Below are positions 24,354 to 32,774 of a stretch of 42,706 nucleotides of DNA, in pieces (position 1 is the first letter of the stretch; each line of letters begins with the position of its first letter). The translations under genes were made by a program, and so were the position numbers. Location: assembly GCA_017452605.1 (NCBI GenBank), contig JAFTMB010000014.1:1-42706 (forward strand). The letters run 5' to 3'. Below the pieces are notes generated by a model. The model was not told the DNA's origin. It saw only the letters and a program-made list of their open reading frames with translations, and ran no database searches. Origin of the DNA: Oscillospiraceae bacterium. GTDB lineage: Bacteria; Bacillota; Clostridia; Oscillospirales; Oscillospiraceae.

Positions 24354-26648
24354 ATGAATGAAAACATGACAGGCATGACCTACAAAATCAAGGAGGTTGC
24401 CGGAAGAATTCGGGAGCTTCGTCTGGTTACCGGTCTGTCCGTTGAGGAAATGGCTCAGCGCACCAATCTTTCCGTAGAGGAATATGAAGCCTGCGAGGCC
24501 GGCAACCGCAACTTAAGCATCGCCTTTTTGTATCGGTGTACCTTAAGCTTCGGTGTCGACTTTGCCGACCTGCTGGAGGGCCGCAGCCCCAAGCTGCGTT
24601 CCTACGCCTTAACCCGCAAGGGCGAGGGTCAGCGGATTGAAGAGGCCCACCACATGATTGGCTACAACCTGGCAGCCGATTTCCGCAACCGTATCGCATT
24701 GCCCCTTTACATGGAGCTTGCCTACCGCCCCGGCGCGGAGTATGAAGACATCGAGCTGGTGACCCACGAGGGTCAGGAGTGCGACATTGTCATTTCCGGC
24801 CACATGCGCATCCAAATCGGCGAGCGGACAGAGGTTTTGCACGCCGGCGACTGTATTTACTACGATTCCTCCACGCCCCACGGCATGATTGCCGTTGACG
24901 GCGAAGACTGCTCCTTCTACGCCATTGTCCTTTCCAATTCCGCCGCCCGTGAGGGCGAGCAGGCTGCCTCTGTGGCGACCCTTACCAAAGCCACCGGCAA
25001 GGACACTGAGGACAGCCAGAGAATTTATAACGATTTCATCGTGCCCACCGAGGACGAAACCGGCAAGCTCACCGCTATTTCCTTCAAAAATGAGGAAAGC
25101 TTCAACTTCGCATACGATGTGGTGGATGAGCTGGGCAAGCGCAAGCCCGACCGCCGGGCCATGCTGCACGTCAGCCAGGACGGCACAGAGCGTCAGTTTA
25201 CCTTCCGGGATATGATGCGGGAGTCCGCCCGCTGCGCCAACTATTTTAAGGCTATTGGCATCAAGCGGGGCGACCGGGTTATGCTGGTGCTGAAGCGGCA
25301 TTATGCTTTCTGGTTTGCCCTTTTGGGTCTGCACAAGCTGGGCGCCGTGGCGATCCCCGCCACCAATCAGCTTCAGGCCAAGGACTTCTCCTACCGCTTC
25401 CAGGCCGCCAATGTCAAAGCCATTCTCTGCACCGCCGACGGCGACACCGCCCAGGCAGTAGAGGAAGCAACCGCCCAGTACAGCGGCCTTGCTCACAAGA
25501 TTCTTGTGGGTGGACAAAAAGACGGCTGGCGCTGCTTCGATGAAGAATACGCCATGTATAGCAGCCACTTTGCCCGCTCTGAAGACGCTCCCTGCGGCTG
25601 TGATCCCATGCTGATGTTCTTCACCTCCGGCACCTCCGGCTATCCCAAGCTGGCGGCTCACAACTACAAGTATCCTCTGGGTCACTTTATCACCGCCAAA
25701 TACTGGCACTGCGTCAAGCCCGATGGCCTGCACCTTACCATTTCCGACACCGGCTGGGCCAAGGCTCTGTGGGGCAAGCTCTACGGTCAGTGGCTGTGCG
25801 AAGCAGGCCTTTTCGTCTACGACTTCGACCGCTTTGACCCGGAAAAGATTCTTCCCATGTTTGCCAAGTATCAGATTACCACCTTCTGCGCTCCGCCTAC
25901 TATGTACCGGATGCTCATTAAGCAGGATTTGAGCAGATTCGACTTAAGCTCCATCCAGCACGCATCCATTGCAGGCGAAGCCTTAAACCCCGAGGTGTTC
26001 CGTCAGTTCCAGAAAGCAACCGGGCTTGAGATCATGGAGGGCTTCGGTCAGTCTGAAAGCACCCTGATCATCGGTAACCTTATCGGTGACAGCCACAAAA
26101 TTGGCTCTATGGGTAAGCCCGTTCCCCTTTACCATGTGGAGCTTCTGTCTCCCGAGGGCGAAATTCTGGGTGCCGGCGAAACCGGCGAAATCTGTATCCG
26201 CATTGAAGATAAACTCCCCTGCGGCCTGAGCTACGCCTATGAGGGTAACCCCGACGCCACTGCTGACACCTGGCGCGACGGCTATTATCACACCGGCGAC
26301 CTGGCATGGCGGGATGAGGACGGCTTCTACTGGTATGTGGGCCGCGCCGACGATGTCATCAAGTCCTCCGGCTACCGGATCGGGCCTTTCGAAATCGAAA
26401 GCGTGATCATGGAGCTGCCCTATGTCTTGGAATGCGGCGTTTCCGCCGCCCCCGACGAGGTTCGCGGCCAGGTGGTCAAGGCCAGCATCGTACTTGTAAA
26501 GGGCTTTAAGGGAACAGACGAGCTGCGCAAGCAGATTCAGGACTATGTCAAATCCCGCACCGCCCCCTACAAGTACCCCAGAATTGTGGAGTTTAAGGAA
26601 TCTCTTCCCAAAACCACCAGCGGAAAAATTATTAGAAAACAGTTATAA
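24354..26648 (+). CDS. HTH-cupin-acyl-CoA synthetase fusion protein (second of two)
   Basis: The 764-residue paralogue of the upstream gene has the same order: XRE helix-turn-helix (about 12-80, RIRELRLVTGLSVEEMAQR), cupin (about 118-205, GQECDIVISGHMRIQIGERT, GDCIYYDSSTPHGM) and AMP-forming acyl-CoA synthetase (FFTSGTSGYPKLA near 424, EGFGQSEST, YHTGDLAWRDEDGFYW, TTSGKIIRKQL). The ligase halves are very alike, while the HTH and cupin halves differ more. The A5 motif is GFGQSE instead of GYGQTE, so substrate choice may differ. It has its own strong RBS (TGGAGGAAAT) and follows the first gene by 74 bases. A tandem pair suggests specialisation for different branched acids. Confidence 0.9.
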   Translation: MNENMTGMTYKIKEVAGRIRELRLVTGLSVEEMAQRTNLSVEEYEACEAGNRNLSIAFLYRCTLSFGVDFADLLEGRSPKLRSYALTRKGEGQRIEEAHHMIGYNLAADFRNRIALPLYMELAYRPGAEYEDIELVTHEGQECDIVISGHMRIQIGERTEVLHAGDCIYYDSSTPHGMIAVDGEDCSFYAIVLSNSAAREGEQAASVATLTKATGKDTEDSQRIYNDFIVPTEDETGKLTAISFKNEESFNFAYDVVDELGKRKPDRRAMLHVSQDGTERQFTFRDMMRESARCANYFKAIGIKRGDRVMLVLKRHYAFWFALLGLHKLGAVAIPATNQLQAKDFSYRFQAANVKAILCTADGDTAQAVEEATAQYSGLAHKILVGGQKDGWRCFDEEYAMYSSHFARSEDAPCGCDPMLMFFTSGTSGYPKLAAHNYKYPLGHFITAKYWHCVKPDGLHLTISDTGWAKALWGKLYGQWLCEAGLFVYDFDRFDPEKILPMFAKYQITTFCAPPTMYRMLIKQDLSRFDLSSIQHASIAGEALNPEVFRQFQKATGLEIMEGFGQSESTLIIGNLIGDSHKIGSMGKPVPLYHVELLSPEGEILGAGETGEICIRIEDKLPCGLSYAYEGNPDATADTWRDGYYHTGDLAWRDEDGFYWYVGRADDVIKSSGYRIGPFEIESVIMELPYVLECGVSAAPDEVRGQVVKASIVLVKGFKGTDELRKQIQDYVKSRTAPYKYPRIVEFKESLPKTTSGKIIRKQL

Positions 26649-26682
26649 CGTGTGGGCGCTGCGCCCTGCTTAGAGGAAAACC

Positions 26683-27381
26683 ATGTTAGAAAAACGCCTG
26701 ACCCTGTTTGCCGGTCACTACGGCAGCGGCAAGACCAACATTGCCGTCAATTACGCCATGGCCTTGGCAAGGCAAGGAAAAAAAGTTTGCATCGGGGATT
26801 TGGACATTGTCAACCCCTACTTCCGCACGAAAGACAGTGAAAAGGAGCTGCATGAGGCGGGGGTTGAGCTGATTTCTCCCCGGTTTGCCAACTCCAATGT
26901 GGACCTTCCCGCCCTGCCGGCGGAGGCCTACCGATTGGTAGCGGACAAAAATACCTACGCCGTTATGGATATTGGCGGCGACGACCGGGGCGCTTACGCT
27001 CTGGGGCGGTATGTGCCTGCCATCAAGGAAGAAAACAACTACCGCATGGTGTTTGTAGCCAACTGCTACCGACCCCTGACCCGGACGCCGGAGGAGGCGC
27101 TGGAAGTAATGCGGGAAATTGAAAAAGCCTGCGGTCTTGCCTTTACCCACATCGTCAACAACTCCAATCTCGGCCCGGAAACCACCCCCGAAACATTTCT
27201 GGCTTCCCTTGACTACATAGAAAAGCTGAAAAGTTTAAGCGGTCTTCCGGTGTTTCTGCACACCGCGGAGCGCCGCGTGGCGGAAAAGCTCAGCATTTCC
27301 CCCGTTTTTCCCCTGCAGCTGCAGGAAAAATATTTCGATTTGCCATCCCAGAGGCCGGAAAACCGACCTTTATGGGGTTAA
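26683..27381 (+). CDS. ParA/CobQ-type P-loop ATPase of unknown role
   Basis: The 232-residue protein begins LTLFAGHYGSGKTN, a P-loop (residues 11-18) of the deviant type seen in the SIMIBI/ParA-MinD class, followed by GDLDIVNPYFR (switch I-like Asp) and VMDIGGDDRGAYALG (Walker B region). It lacks a DNA-binding domain and a membrane-targeting helix. It sits between the acyl-CoA synthetases and the oxidoreductase subunits, in the same direction with short gaps, so it may help mature or load the iron-sulfur oxidoreductase, or be a regulatory ATPase. This is inference from position only. Confidence 0.75.
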   Translation: MLEKRLTLFAGHYGSGKTNIAVNYAMALARQGKKVCIGDLDIVNPYFRTKDSEKELHEAGVELISPRFANSNVDLPALPAEAYRLVADKNTYAVMDIGGDDRGAYALGRYVPAIKEENNYRMVFVANCYRPLTRTPEEALEVMREIEKACGLAFTHIVNNSNLGPETTPETFLASLDYIEKLKSLSGLPVFLHTAERRVAEKLSISPVFPLQLQEKYFDLPSQRPENRPLWG

Positions 27382-27411
27382 TTCACCCAGCAACCTAAGG
27401 AGGAAACGATC

Positions 27412-27618
27412 ATGGCAACTGTAACGTTCCGCACCGATTGGTGCAAAGGCTGCGGACTGTGTGTAGATGCTTGCCCCAAGGGCTGTCTCACCATCGCTGC
27501 CGATAAAATCAACAAAAAGGGATATTCCCCCGCTGTGATGGAACATCCGGATAAGTGCATTGGCTGCGCTTTCTGCGCCACCATGTGCCCGGACTGCATC
27601 ATCACCGTAGAAAAGTAA
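27412..27618 (+). CDS. ferredoxin-type delta subunit of 2-oxoacid:ferredoxin oxidoreductase
   Basis: The 68-residue protein carries two [4Fe-4S] motifs, CKGCGLCVDACPKG and CIGCAFCATMCPDC, each with the Cys-x2-Cys-x2-Cys-x3-Cys-Pro pattern. It passes electrons between the TPP site of the oxidoreductase and external ferredoxin. Its place 12 bases before the alpha subunit, with strong RBSs on both genes, marks it as the delta subunit of a four-subunit VOR/KOR-type enzyme rather than a free ferredoxin. Confidence 0.93.
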   Translation: MATVTFRTDWCKGCGLCVDACPKGCLTIAADKINKKGYSPAVMEHPDKCIGCAFCATMCPDCIITVEK

Positions 27619-27630
27619 GGAGGCGCAAAC

Positions 27631-28692
27631 ATGGCAGAACGTGTTTTAATGAAGGGCAACGAAGCCATTGCCGAGGCCGCTATCCGGGCCGGTTGCCGCC
27701 ACTACTTTGGCTATCCCATTACCCCCCAGACAGAAATCGCCGCCTACATGGCAAAGAAAATGCCCAAAATCGGCGGTGTGTTTTTGCAGGCGGAAAGTGA
27801 GATTGCATCCATCAACATGGTCTACGGCGCTGCCGCCGCAGGCATGCGGGTCATGACCTCCTCCTCCAGCCCCGGAATTTCTCTGAAGGCCGAGGGTCTT
27901 AGCTACATCGCCGGCTCCGATGTTCCGGCTCTGGTGGTCAATGTCCAGCGTGGCGGCCCGGGTCTTGGCGGCATTCAGCCCTCCCAGTCCGATTATTTCC
28001 AGGCCACCAAGGGCGGCGGTCACGGCGACTACCGCATGATCGTTCTTGCCCCTGCCTCTGTGCAGGAAATGGCCAGCCTGACCATCAAGGGCTTTGAGCT
28101 GGCTGACAAGTACCTCATGACCTCCATGATTTTGGCAGACGGCACCATCGGTCAGATGATGGAGCCTATCAGCTTTGAAGACGCCGAAATCAAATCCTAC
28201 GAAAAGCCCTGGGCTCTCACCGGCACAAAAAATGAGCGTCCCCACAATATCGTCAACTCTCTGTACTTAAAGCCTGACGAGCTGGAAGTGAAGAACATCG
28301 AACGCTACAAGCGCTACCAGATCGTAGAGGAAAACGAGGCTATGTGGGAAGAATATATGATGGAAGACGCCGAGTACTGCGTGGTGGCGTTCGGCATCGC
28401 TTCCCGGGTTGCCAAAAATGCCGTGGTTGCCGCAAGGCAGGAGGGCATTAAGGTTGGCTTAATCCGTCCCATCACATTGTGGCCCTTCCCCAAGGACGCC
28501 CTGCTCGCCGCAGCCGACAAGGTCAAGGGTTTCATCAGCGTGGAGCTGAACATGGGCCAGATGATTGAAGATGTCAAGCTTTACACCCAGTGCAAAAAGC
28601 CGGTTGGTCTTTGTAACCGCTGCGGCGGCATGATTCCCAGCCCCGATGAGGTGCTGGAAGCTATCCGTAACGCCCAGAAAGGAGTGTTCTAA
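27631..28692 (+). CDS. vorB: 2-oxoacid:ferredoxin oxidoreductase alpha subunit (VorB-like)
   Basis: The 353-residue protein begins MKGNEAIAEAAIRAGCRHYFGYPITPQ after a short N terminus, the signature of the alpha subunit of branched-chain 2-oxoacid (VOR) and 2-oxoglutarate (KOR) oxidoreductases. Other matches are SSSSPGISLKAEGLSYI and QRGGPGLGGIQPSQSDY. The complex interconverts a 2-oxoacid plus CoA and oxidised ferredoxin with acyl-CoA, CO2 and reduced ferredoxin. The adjacent branched-chain aminotransferase and acyl-CoA ligases favour branched-chain oxoacids as substrate over 2-oxoglutarate. The vor name is based on that context. The next gene starts two bases after the stop. Confidence 0.9.
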   Translation: MAERVLMKGNEAIAEAAIRAGCRHYFGYPITPQTEIAAYMAKKMPKIGGVFLQAESEIASINMVYGAAAAGMRVMTSSSSPGISLKAEGLSYIAGSDVPALVVNVQRGGPGLGGIQPSQSDYFQATKGGGHGDYRMIVLAPASVQEMASLTIKGFELADKYLMTSMILADGTIGQMMEPISFEDAEIKSYEKPWALTGTKNERPHNIVNSLYLKPDELEVKNIERYKRYQIVEENEAMWEEYMMEDAEYCVVAFGIASRVAKNAVVAARQEGIKVGLIRPITLWPFPKDALLAAADKVKGFISVELNMGQMIEDVKLYTQCKKPVGLCNRCGGMIPSPDEVLEAIRNAQKGVF

Positions 28693-28694
28693 CG

Positions 28695-29456
28695 ATGGCA
28701 GTTGTTTTTGAAAAAACCAAGTCCCTGGCGGACATTCCTCTTCACTACTGCCCCGGCTGCCCCCACGGCATTATCCACCGGCTGGTGGCTGAGGTTATGG
28801 ACGAGCTGGGCATCGAAGGACAGACCATTGGCGTCGCCCCCGTTGGCTGCGCTGTTATGGCCTACGATTACTTTACCTGCGATATGATTGAAGCTCCCCA
28901 TGGCCGGGCCCCCGCTGTTGCCACCGGCATCAAGCGCAGCCGCCCGGAAAACATCGTCTTCACCTATCAGGGTGACGGCGACCTGGCCTCCATCGGCATG
29001 GCAGAAACTGTCCACGCCGCCGCCAGAAACGAAAACATCACCGTAATTTTCGTCAACAACGCCATTTACGGCATGACCGGCGGCCAGATGGCTCCCACCA
29101 GCCTGCCGGGTCAGGTGACCCAGACCTCCCCCTATGGCCGGGATGTCAACCACTGCGGCTGGCCCATTAAGGTTTGCGAAATGCTTTCCACTCTGGAAGG
29201 CCCTGAATTCATCGCCCGGGTTGCCGCCAACAATGTAAAGAATGTGAAAAACGCCAAAAAGGTGATTAAGAAAGCCTTCCAGAACCAAATTGACGGCAAA
29301 GGCTTCAATCTGGTGGAAGTGGTTTCCGCCTGCCCCACCAACTGGGGCATGACTCCCCAGAAAGCCCTTCAGTGGGTGGAAAGCGATATGCTTCCTTACT
29401 ATCCTCTGGGTGTATACAAAGACAGAAGCGGCGCAAAGGAGGCTGAGGCGAAATGA
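28695..29456 (+). CDS. 2-oxoacid:ferredoxin oxidoreductase beta subunit (TPP-binding)
   Basis: The 253-residue protein binds thiamine pyrophosphate. It has YCPGCPHGIIHRL near the N terminus, VGCAVMAYDYF, and the TPP motif GDGDLASIG through VIFVNNAIYGMTGGQ. It forms the catalytic centre with the alpha subunit. Length and motifs match VOR/KOR beta subunits. It overlaps the gamma subunit gene by four bases (ATGA) and starts two bases after the alpha subunit, so the subunits should be made in equal amounts. Confidence 0.92.
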   Translation: MAVVFEKTKSLADIPLHYCPGCPHGIIHRLVAEVMDELGIEGQTIGVAPVGCAVMAYDYFTCDMIEAPHGRAPAVATGIKRSRPENIVFTYQGDGDLASIGMAETVHAAARNENITVIFVNNAIYGMTGGQMAPTSLPGQVTQTSPYGRDVNHCGWPIKVCEMLSTLEGPEFIARVAANNVKNVKNAKKVIKKAFQNQIDGKGFNLVEVVSACPTNWGMTPQKALQWVESDMLPYYPLGVYKDRSGAKEAEAK

Positions 29457-29992
29457 AAACCACACAGATTCTGATTGCCGGTTTCGGCGGTCAGGGCATC
29501 CTCTTCGCCGGCAAGTTCCTGGCCTATAAGGGTCTTACCGAGGAGCTGCAGGTTTCCTGGCTTCCCTCCTACGGCCCTGAAATGCGTGGCGGCACAGCCA
29601 ACTGCAACGTCATTTTGTCCGATACCCCGGTAGGCAGCCCCATTATCACCAGCCCCGACGTGCTGATTGCCATGAATCTGCCTTCCCTGCAGAAATATGT
29701 GGACACCGTGGTGCCCGGCGGGCAAATCTATGTAGACTCCGCCCTGATTGACATTAAGGTAGAGCGCACCGATGTGGAGGTCTTCTACATCCCCGCCACC
29801 CAGATGGCCAAGGACAACGGCATTGCCTCCCTTGCCAACATGATTATCATAGGTCACCTGCTGCAAAATCACCCCGAGCTTAGCTTTGCAGGCACGGACG
29901 CCGTGGTGCAGAAGCTTGTGCCTGCCAAGAAAGCCGCCCTTGTGGAGCTTAACATGAAGGCTCTGCTGCTGGGAAAGGAATACAAAGGATGA
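29453..29992 (+). CDS. 2-oxoacid:ferredoxin oxidoreductase gamma subunit
   Basis: The 179-residue protein has the gamma-subunit pattern ILIAGFGGQGILFAGKFLA at the N terminus, then SWLPSYGPEMRGGTANCNVI and LVALNM-like segments (DVLIAMNLPSLQKY). This subunit binds CoA or acyl-CoA. With the delta, alpha and beta genes upstream it completes a four-subunit enzyme. Overlaps of four bases at both ends show tight coupling with the beta subunit and with the following amidase-like gene. Confidence 0.93.
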   Translation: MKTTQILIAGFGGQGILFAGKFLAYKGLTEELQVSWLPSYGPEMRGGTANCNVILSDTPVGSPIITSPDVLIAMNLPSLQKYVDTVVPGGQIYVDSALIDIKVERTDVEVFYIPATQMAKDNGIASLANMIIIGHLLQNHPELSFAGTDAVVQKLVPAKKAALVELNMKALLLGKEYKG

Positions 29993-30774
29993 AAGTCAGC
30001 TGCTTGCAAATGAACATGGCTTTTTGTCAGCCGGAGGAAAACTTCCGCCATGCCGCCGGGCTGATTGAAAAGGCCATGAAAGACGCGCCGGATGTGCTGG
30101 TGCTTCCGGAAACCTGGAACACCGGCTTTTTCCCCAGGGAAAATCTTGCCGCCCTCTGCGACCGTGACGGCGCAAGAGTCAAGCAGGAAATCGGCGCGCT
30201 TGCCAAGAGATTTCACGTCAACATCGTCGCCGGCAGCGTGTCCAATGTCAAAGACGGCAAGGTATATAACACCGCCATGGTCTTTGACCGGGAGGGCAGC
30301 TGCATCGCCTCCTACGATAAGACACACCTGTTTACCCCCATGGGAGAAGACGATTATTTCACCCCCGGCGACCGGCTGTGCCGGTTTTCCTTAGACGGCG
30401 TCAGCTGCGGCCTGATCATCTGCTACGATGTGCGCTTTCCCGAGCTGACCCGCAGCTTAACCGTGCCGGGTCTTGATATGCTGTTTGTGGTGTCCCAGTG
30501 GCCCAAGGTGCGAACCTTCCATCTGCGAAGCCTCACCACCGCCAGAGCCATTGAAAACCAGATGTTTGTCATCTGCTGCAACTCCTGCGGCACTGCGGGC
30601 GAAACCGTCTACGGCGGAAACTCTGCTATCATCGACCCCTGGGGCGAAACCCTTACCCTGGCAGGTGAAAATGAAGAAATTCTCACCGCGGACTGCGATT
30701 TGGATATTCTTAAAAACATCCGCAGCACCATTCCGGTCTTTCGTGACCGCCGCCCCTCCCTATACCACATTTAA
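29989..30774 (+). CDS. nitrilase-superfamily hydrolase, likely omega-amidase
   Basis: The 261-residue protein has the nitrilase Glu-Lys-Cys triad: Glu41 in VLPETWNTGFF, Lys111 in YDKTHLF and Cys145 in IICYDVRFPE. The ETWNTGF and DVRFPE contexts match the YafV/omega-amidase branch, which hydrolyses 2-oxoglutaramate or 2-oxosuccinamate, by-products of glutamine- or asparagine-dependent transaminases. Placement between the oxidoreductase and a branched-chain aminotransferase fits that role, because removing the 2-oxoacid amide would pull the transamination toward amino acid synthesis. The substrate assignment is inferred. Confidence 0.85.
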   Translation: MKVSCLQMNMAFCQPEENFRHAAGLIEKAMKDAPDVLVLPETWNTGFFPRENLAALCDRDGARVKQEIGALAKRFHVNIVAGSVSNVKDGKVYNTAMVFDREGSCIASYDKTHLFTPMGEDDYFTPGDRLCRFSLDGVSCGLIICYDVRFPELTRSLTVPGLDMLFVVSQWPKVRTFHLRSLTTARAIENQMFVICCNSCGTAGETVYGGNSAIIDPWGETLTLAGENEEILTADCDLDILKNIRSTIPVFRDRRPSLYHI

Positions 30775-30791
30775 GAAAGAAGGAAACTGTC

Positions 30792-31880
30792 ATGACTTAC
30801 GAAATTCCCGTAACCAGAACCACAAATCCCAAGCCCCGTCCTGCCGACGAGAGCAAGCTTGGCTTTGCCAAATACTTCACTGACCACATGTTCGTCATGG
30901 AATACGACGAGGGCAAGGGCTGGCACTCCTGGCGCGTAGAGCCCCACGCTCCCTTCCTGATCGAGCCTGCTTCCGCAGTGCTGCATTACGCCCAGATGAT
31001 GTTTGAGGGCATGAAGGCTTACAGAAAGCCCGACGGCAGCATTCAGCTGTTCCGCCCCGACATGAACATCGCCCGTATGAAGAACACCTGCGAGCGTATG
31101 TGCATGCCCGAGGTTCCCGGCGATTTGTTCCTGGCAGGTTTGAAGGCTGTCATTGAAGCGGACAAGGACTGGATCCCCCATAGCAAGAACACCTCCCTGT
31201 ACATCCGCCCCTTCCTCTTTGGCGACGAGGTTTCCTTCTCCGTGCTGCCTGCCAAGCACTATAAGTTCATGATTATCCTCAGCCCCACCGGCTCTTACTA
31301 CGCAGCCAACGATGCTGGCCTGACCACCACCCGGATTTTTGTTCAGGACAAGTACATCCGCGCTGCCAAGGGCGGCACCGGCTACGCCAAGGTGGGCGGT
31401 AACTACGGCGGCGGTATGCGCGCCTCCCAGGACGCCATCAAGTACAACTGCAAGGACGTGCTGTGGCTGGATGCCCAGGAGCATAAGTATGTGGAAGAAA
31501 TCGGCACCTCCAACGCCTTCTTCCGCATTGGCGACGAGGTCATCACCGCTCCTCTGGATTCCGGCACGATTCTGCCCGGCATCACCCGTAACTCCGTCAT
31601 TCAGCTGCTGAAGAAGTGGGGCGTAAAGGTAAGCGAGCGGAAGCTTTCCATCGACGAAGTCATCGCCGCCTCCAAGGACGGCACCCTGCAGGAGATTTTC
31701 GCATCCGGTACGGCAGCGGTCATCTCCCCCATTGGCTGGCTGAATGTCAACGGCACCGATGTTCAGGTTGCCGACGGCAAGGTGGGCGAAATCGCCCAGA
31801 AGCTGTATGACAATCTGTACGGCATGCAGACCGGCGTTGTGGAAGACGACATGGGCTGGACTTATCCTCTGGGATTCTAA
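30792..31880 (+). CDS. ilvE: branched-chain amino acid aminotransferase
   Basis: The 362-residue fold-type IV PLP enzyme transfers amino groups between glutamate (or another donor) and the 2-oxoacids of Val, Leu and Ile. The PLP lysine is Lys200 in AKVGGNYGGGM. Other matches are FEGMKAYRKPDG, YIRPFLFG, VLWLDAQEHKYVEEIGTSN and GTILPGITRNSV, placing it with the longer (about 350-370 residue) BCAT group. It is the last gene of the T-box operon and ends at a strong terminator. Combined with the T-box it argues that the operon makes amino acids rather than degrading them. Confidence 0.93.
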   Translation: MTYEIPVTRTTNPKPRPADESKLGFAKYFTDHMFVMEYDEGKGWHSWRVEPHAPFLIEPASAVLHYAQMMFEGMKAYRKPDGSIQLFRPDMNIARMKNTCERMCMPEVPGDLFLAGLKAVIEADKDWIPHSKNTSLYIRPFLFGDEVSFSVLPAKHYKFMIILSPTGSYYAANDAGLTTTRIFVQDKYIRAAKGGTGYAKVGGNYGGGMRASQDAIKYNCKDVLWLDAQEHKYVEEIGTSNAFFRIGDEVITAPLDSGTILPGITRNSVIQLLKKWGVKVSERKLSIDEVIAASKDGTLQEIFASGTAAVISPIGWLNVNGTDVQVADGKVGEIAQKLYDNLYGMQTGVVEDDMGWTYPLGF

Positions 31881-31889
31881 AAAGAAGAA

Positions 31890-31917
31890 AAGCCGGACAC
31901 CTTTGGGTGTCCGGCTT
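31890..31917. terminator. bidirectional terminator after the rightward T-box operon
   Basis: A 12-bp perfect stem (31890-31901 with 31906-31917) with a T-run to the right. It also sits just past the stop of the convergent minus-strand amidohydrolase gene. Confidence 0.93.
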
Positions 31918-31923
31918 CTTTTT

Positions 31924-32709
31924 TTACAGTTTCAAAAAATCCTCCGCCGTTTTGTGGGCGATTTGGTCGAACTGGTCATCCGTCAGCTTCAGCTGAAAGA
32001 ATCGGTTGGTTTCCGTAATGGGATTCCAAAGGGGATAATCCGTGCCGAAAGCCATTCTACTGGCGCCGTAGCGGTTGATGTAGTCCTCGGCGACCCCTTC
32101 CTCCATAAACATCAGGGAGCTGGAAACATCGAAAATGCAATCCTTGTCCTTAAGATAAGAATACGCCTCTTCGTACATTCCATAGCCGCCAAAGTGGGCG
32201 GCAATCACCTGCAGCCGGGGAAACAGCTCCAGAATATGGCGCAGCTTGGCAGGGTGGGAATAATCGTAGCGCACATCTCCCATGTGAAAAATCATGGGAA
32301 TTTTCCCGGAAATGGCCTCATAAACGGGGAAAAGCCTGGGATCGTCAATGGAAAAGCCCTGGGTGTCCGGGTGGATTTTGATGCCCTTTAACCCCATATC
32401 CAGAATGTAGGCAGCTTCCTCACCGATGTTTTCCATTTCCGCGTGAACCGTGCCAAAGCCAATGAACCGGGGCTGCTCTTTCAGCTGTTCCAGGATAAAA
32501 TCGTTGATGTGCCGGGTTCTGTCGGGACGGACAGCCACCGGCAAAATCACAAACCGGTCGATTCCCGCCTCATTTCCCATCTGCAGCAGGGTGTCCGTTG
32601 TGCCGTCCATTTCCTCCGTGCCCAGCTGGTAAAAATCCCGGATGCTGGCGGCTGCCTTTCGGGCAATGGCGGGAGGATAGACGTGGGTATGAATGTCAAT
32701 CAGGTGCAT
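31924..32709 (-). CDS. amidohydrolase-2 family TIM-barrel protein
   Basis: The 261-residue protein has the amidohydrolase metal ligands: DIHTHVYPP at the N terminus (HxH), IKIHPD, FHMGD, VIAAHFGG and a late Asp in FGTDYPL. The Amidohydro_2 family includes hydrolases and decarboxylases of aromatic or small carboxylic acids. The specific substrate cannot be told. It has its own promoter (32739-32766) and shares a terminator with the convergent branched-chain operon. No functional link to that operon is visible beyond position. Confidence 0.85.
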   Translation of the reverse strand: MHLIDIHTHVYPPAIARKAAASIRDFYQLGTEEMDGTTDTLLQMGNEAGIDRFVILPVAVRPDRTRHINDFILEQLKEQPRFIGFGTVHAEMENIGEEAAYILDMGLKGIKIHPDTQGFSIDDPRLFPVYEAISGKIPMIFHMGDVRYDYSHPAKLRHILELFPRLQVIAAHFGGYGMYEEAYSYLKDKDCIFDVSSSLMFMEEGVAEDYINRYGASRMAFGTDYPLWNPITETNRFFQLKLTDDQFDQIAHKTAEDFLKL

Positions 32710-32738
32710 GGTTTCGCCTCTTTTTTACAATTTCTCCC

Positions 32739-32766
32739 ATTATACCACGGCTGAAAGAAATTGCAA
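32739..32766 (-). promoter_or_regulatory. promoter of the amidohydrolase gene
   Basis: Minus strand: TTGCAA (32761-32766), 16-bp spacer, perfect TATAAT (32739-32744), about 30 bases before the start codon. Confidence 0.75.
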
Positions 32767-32774
32767 GTTTTCTT

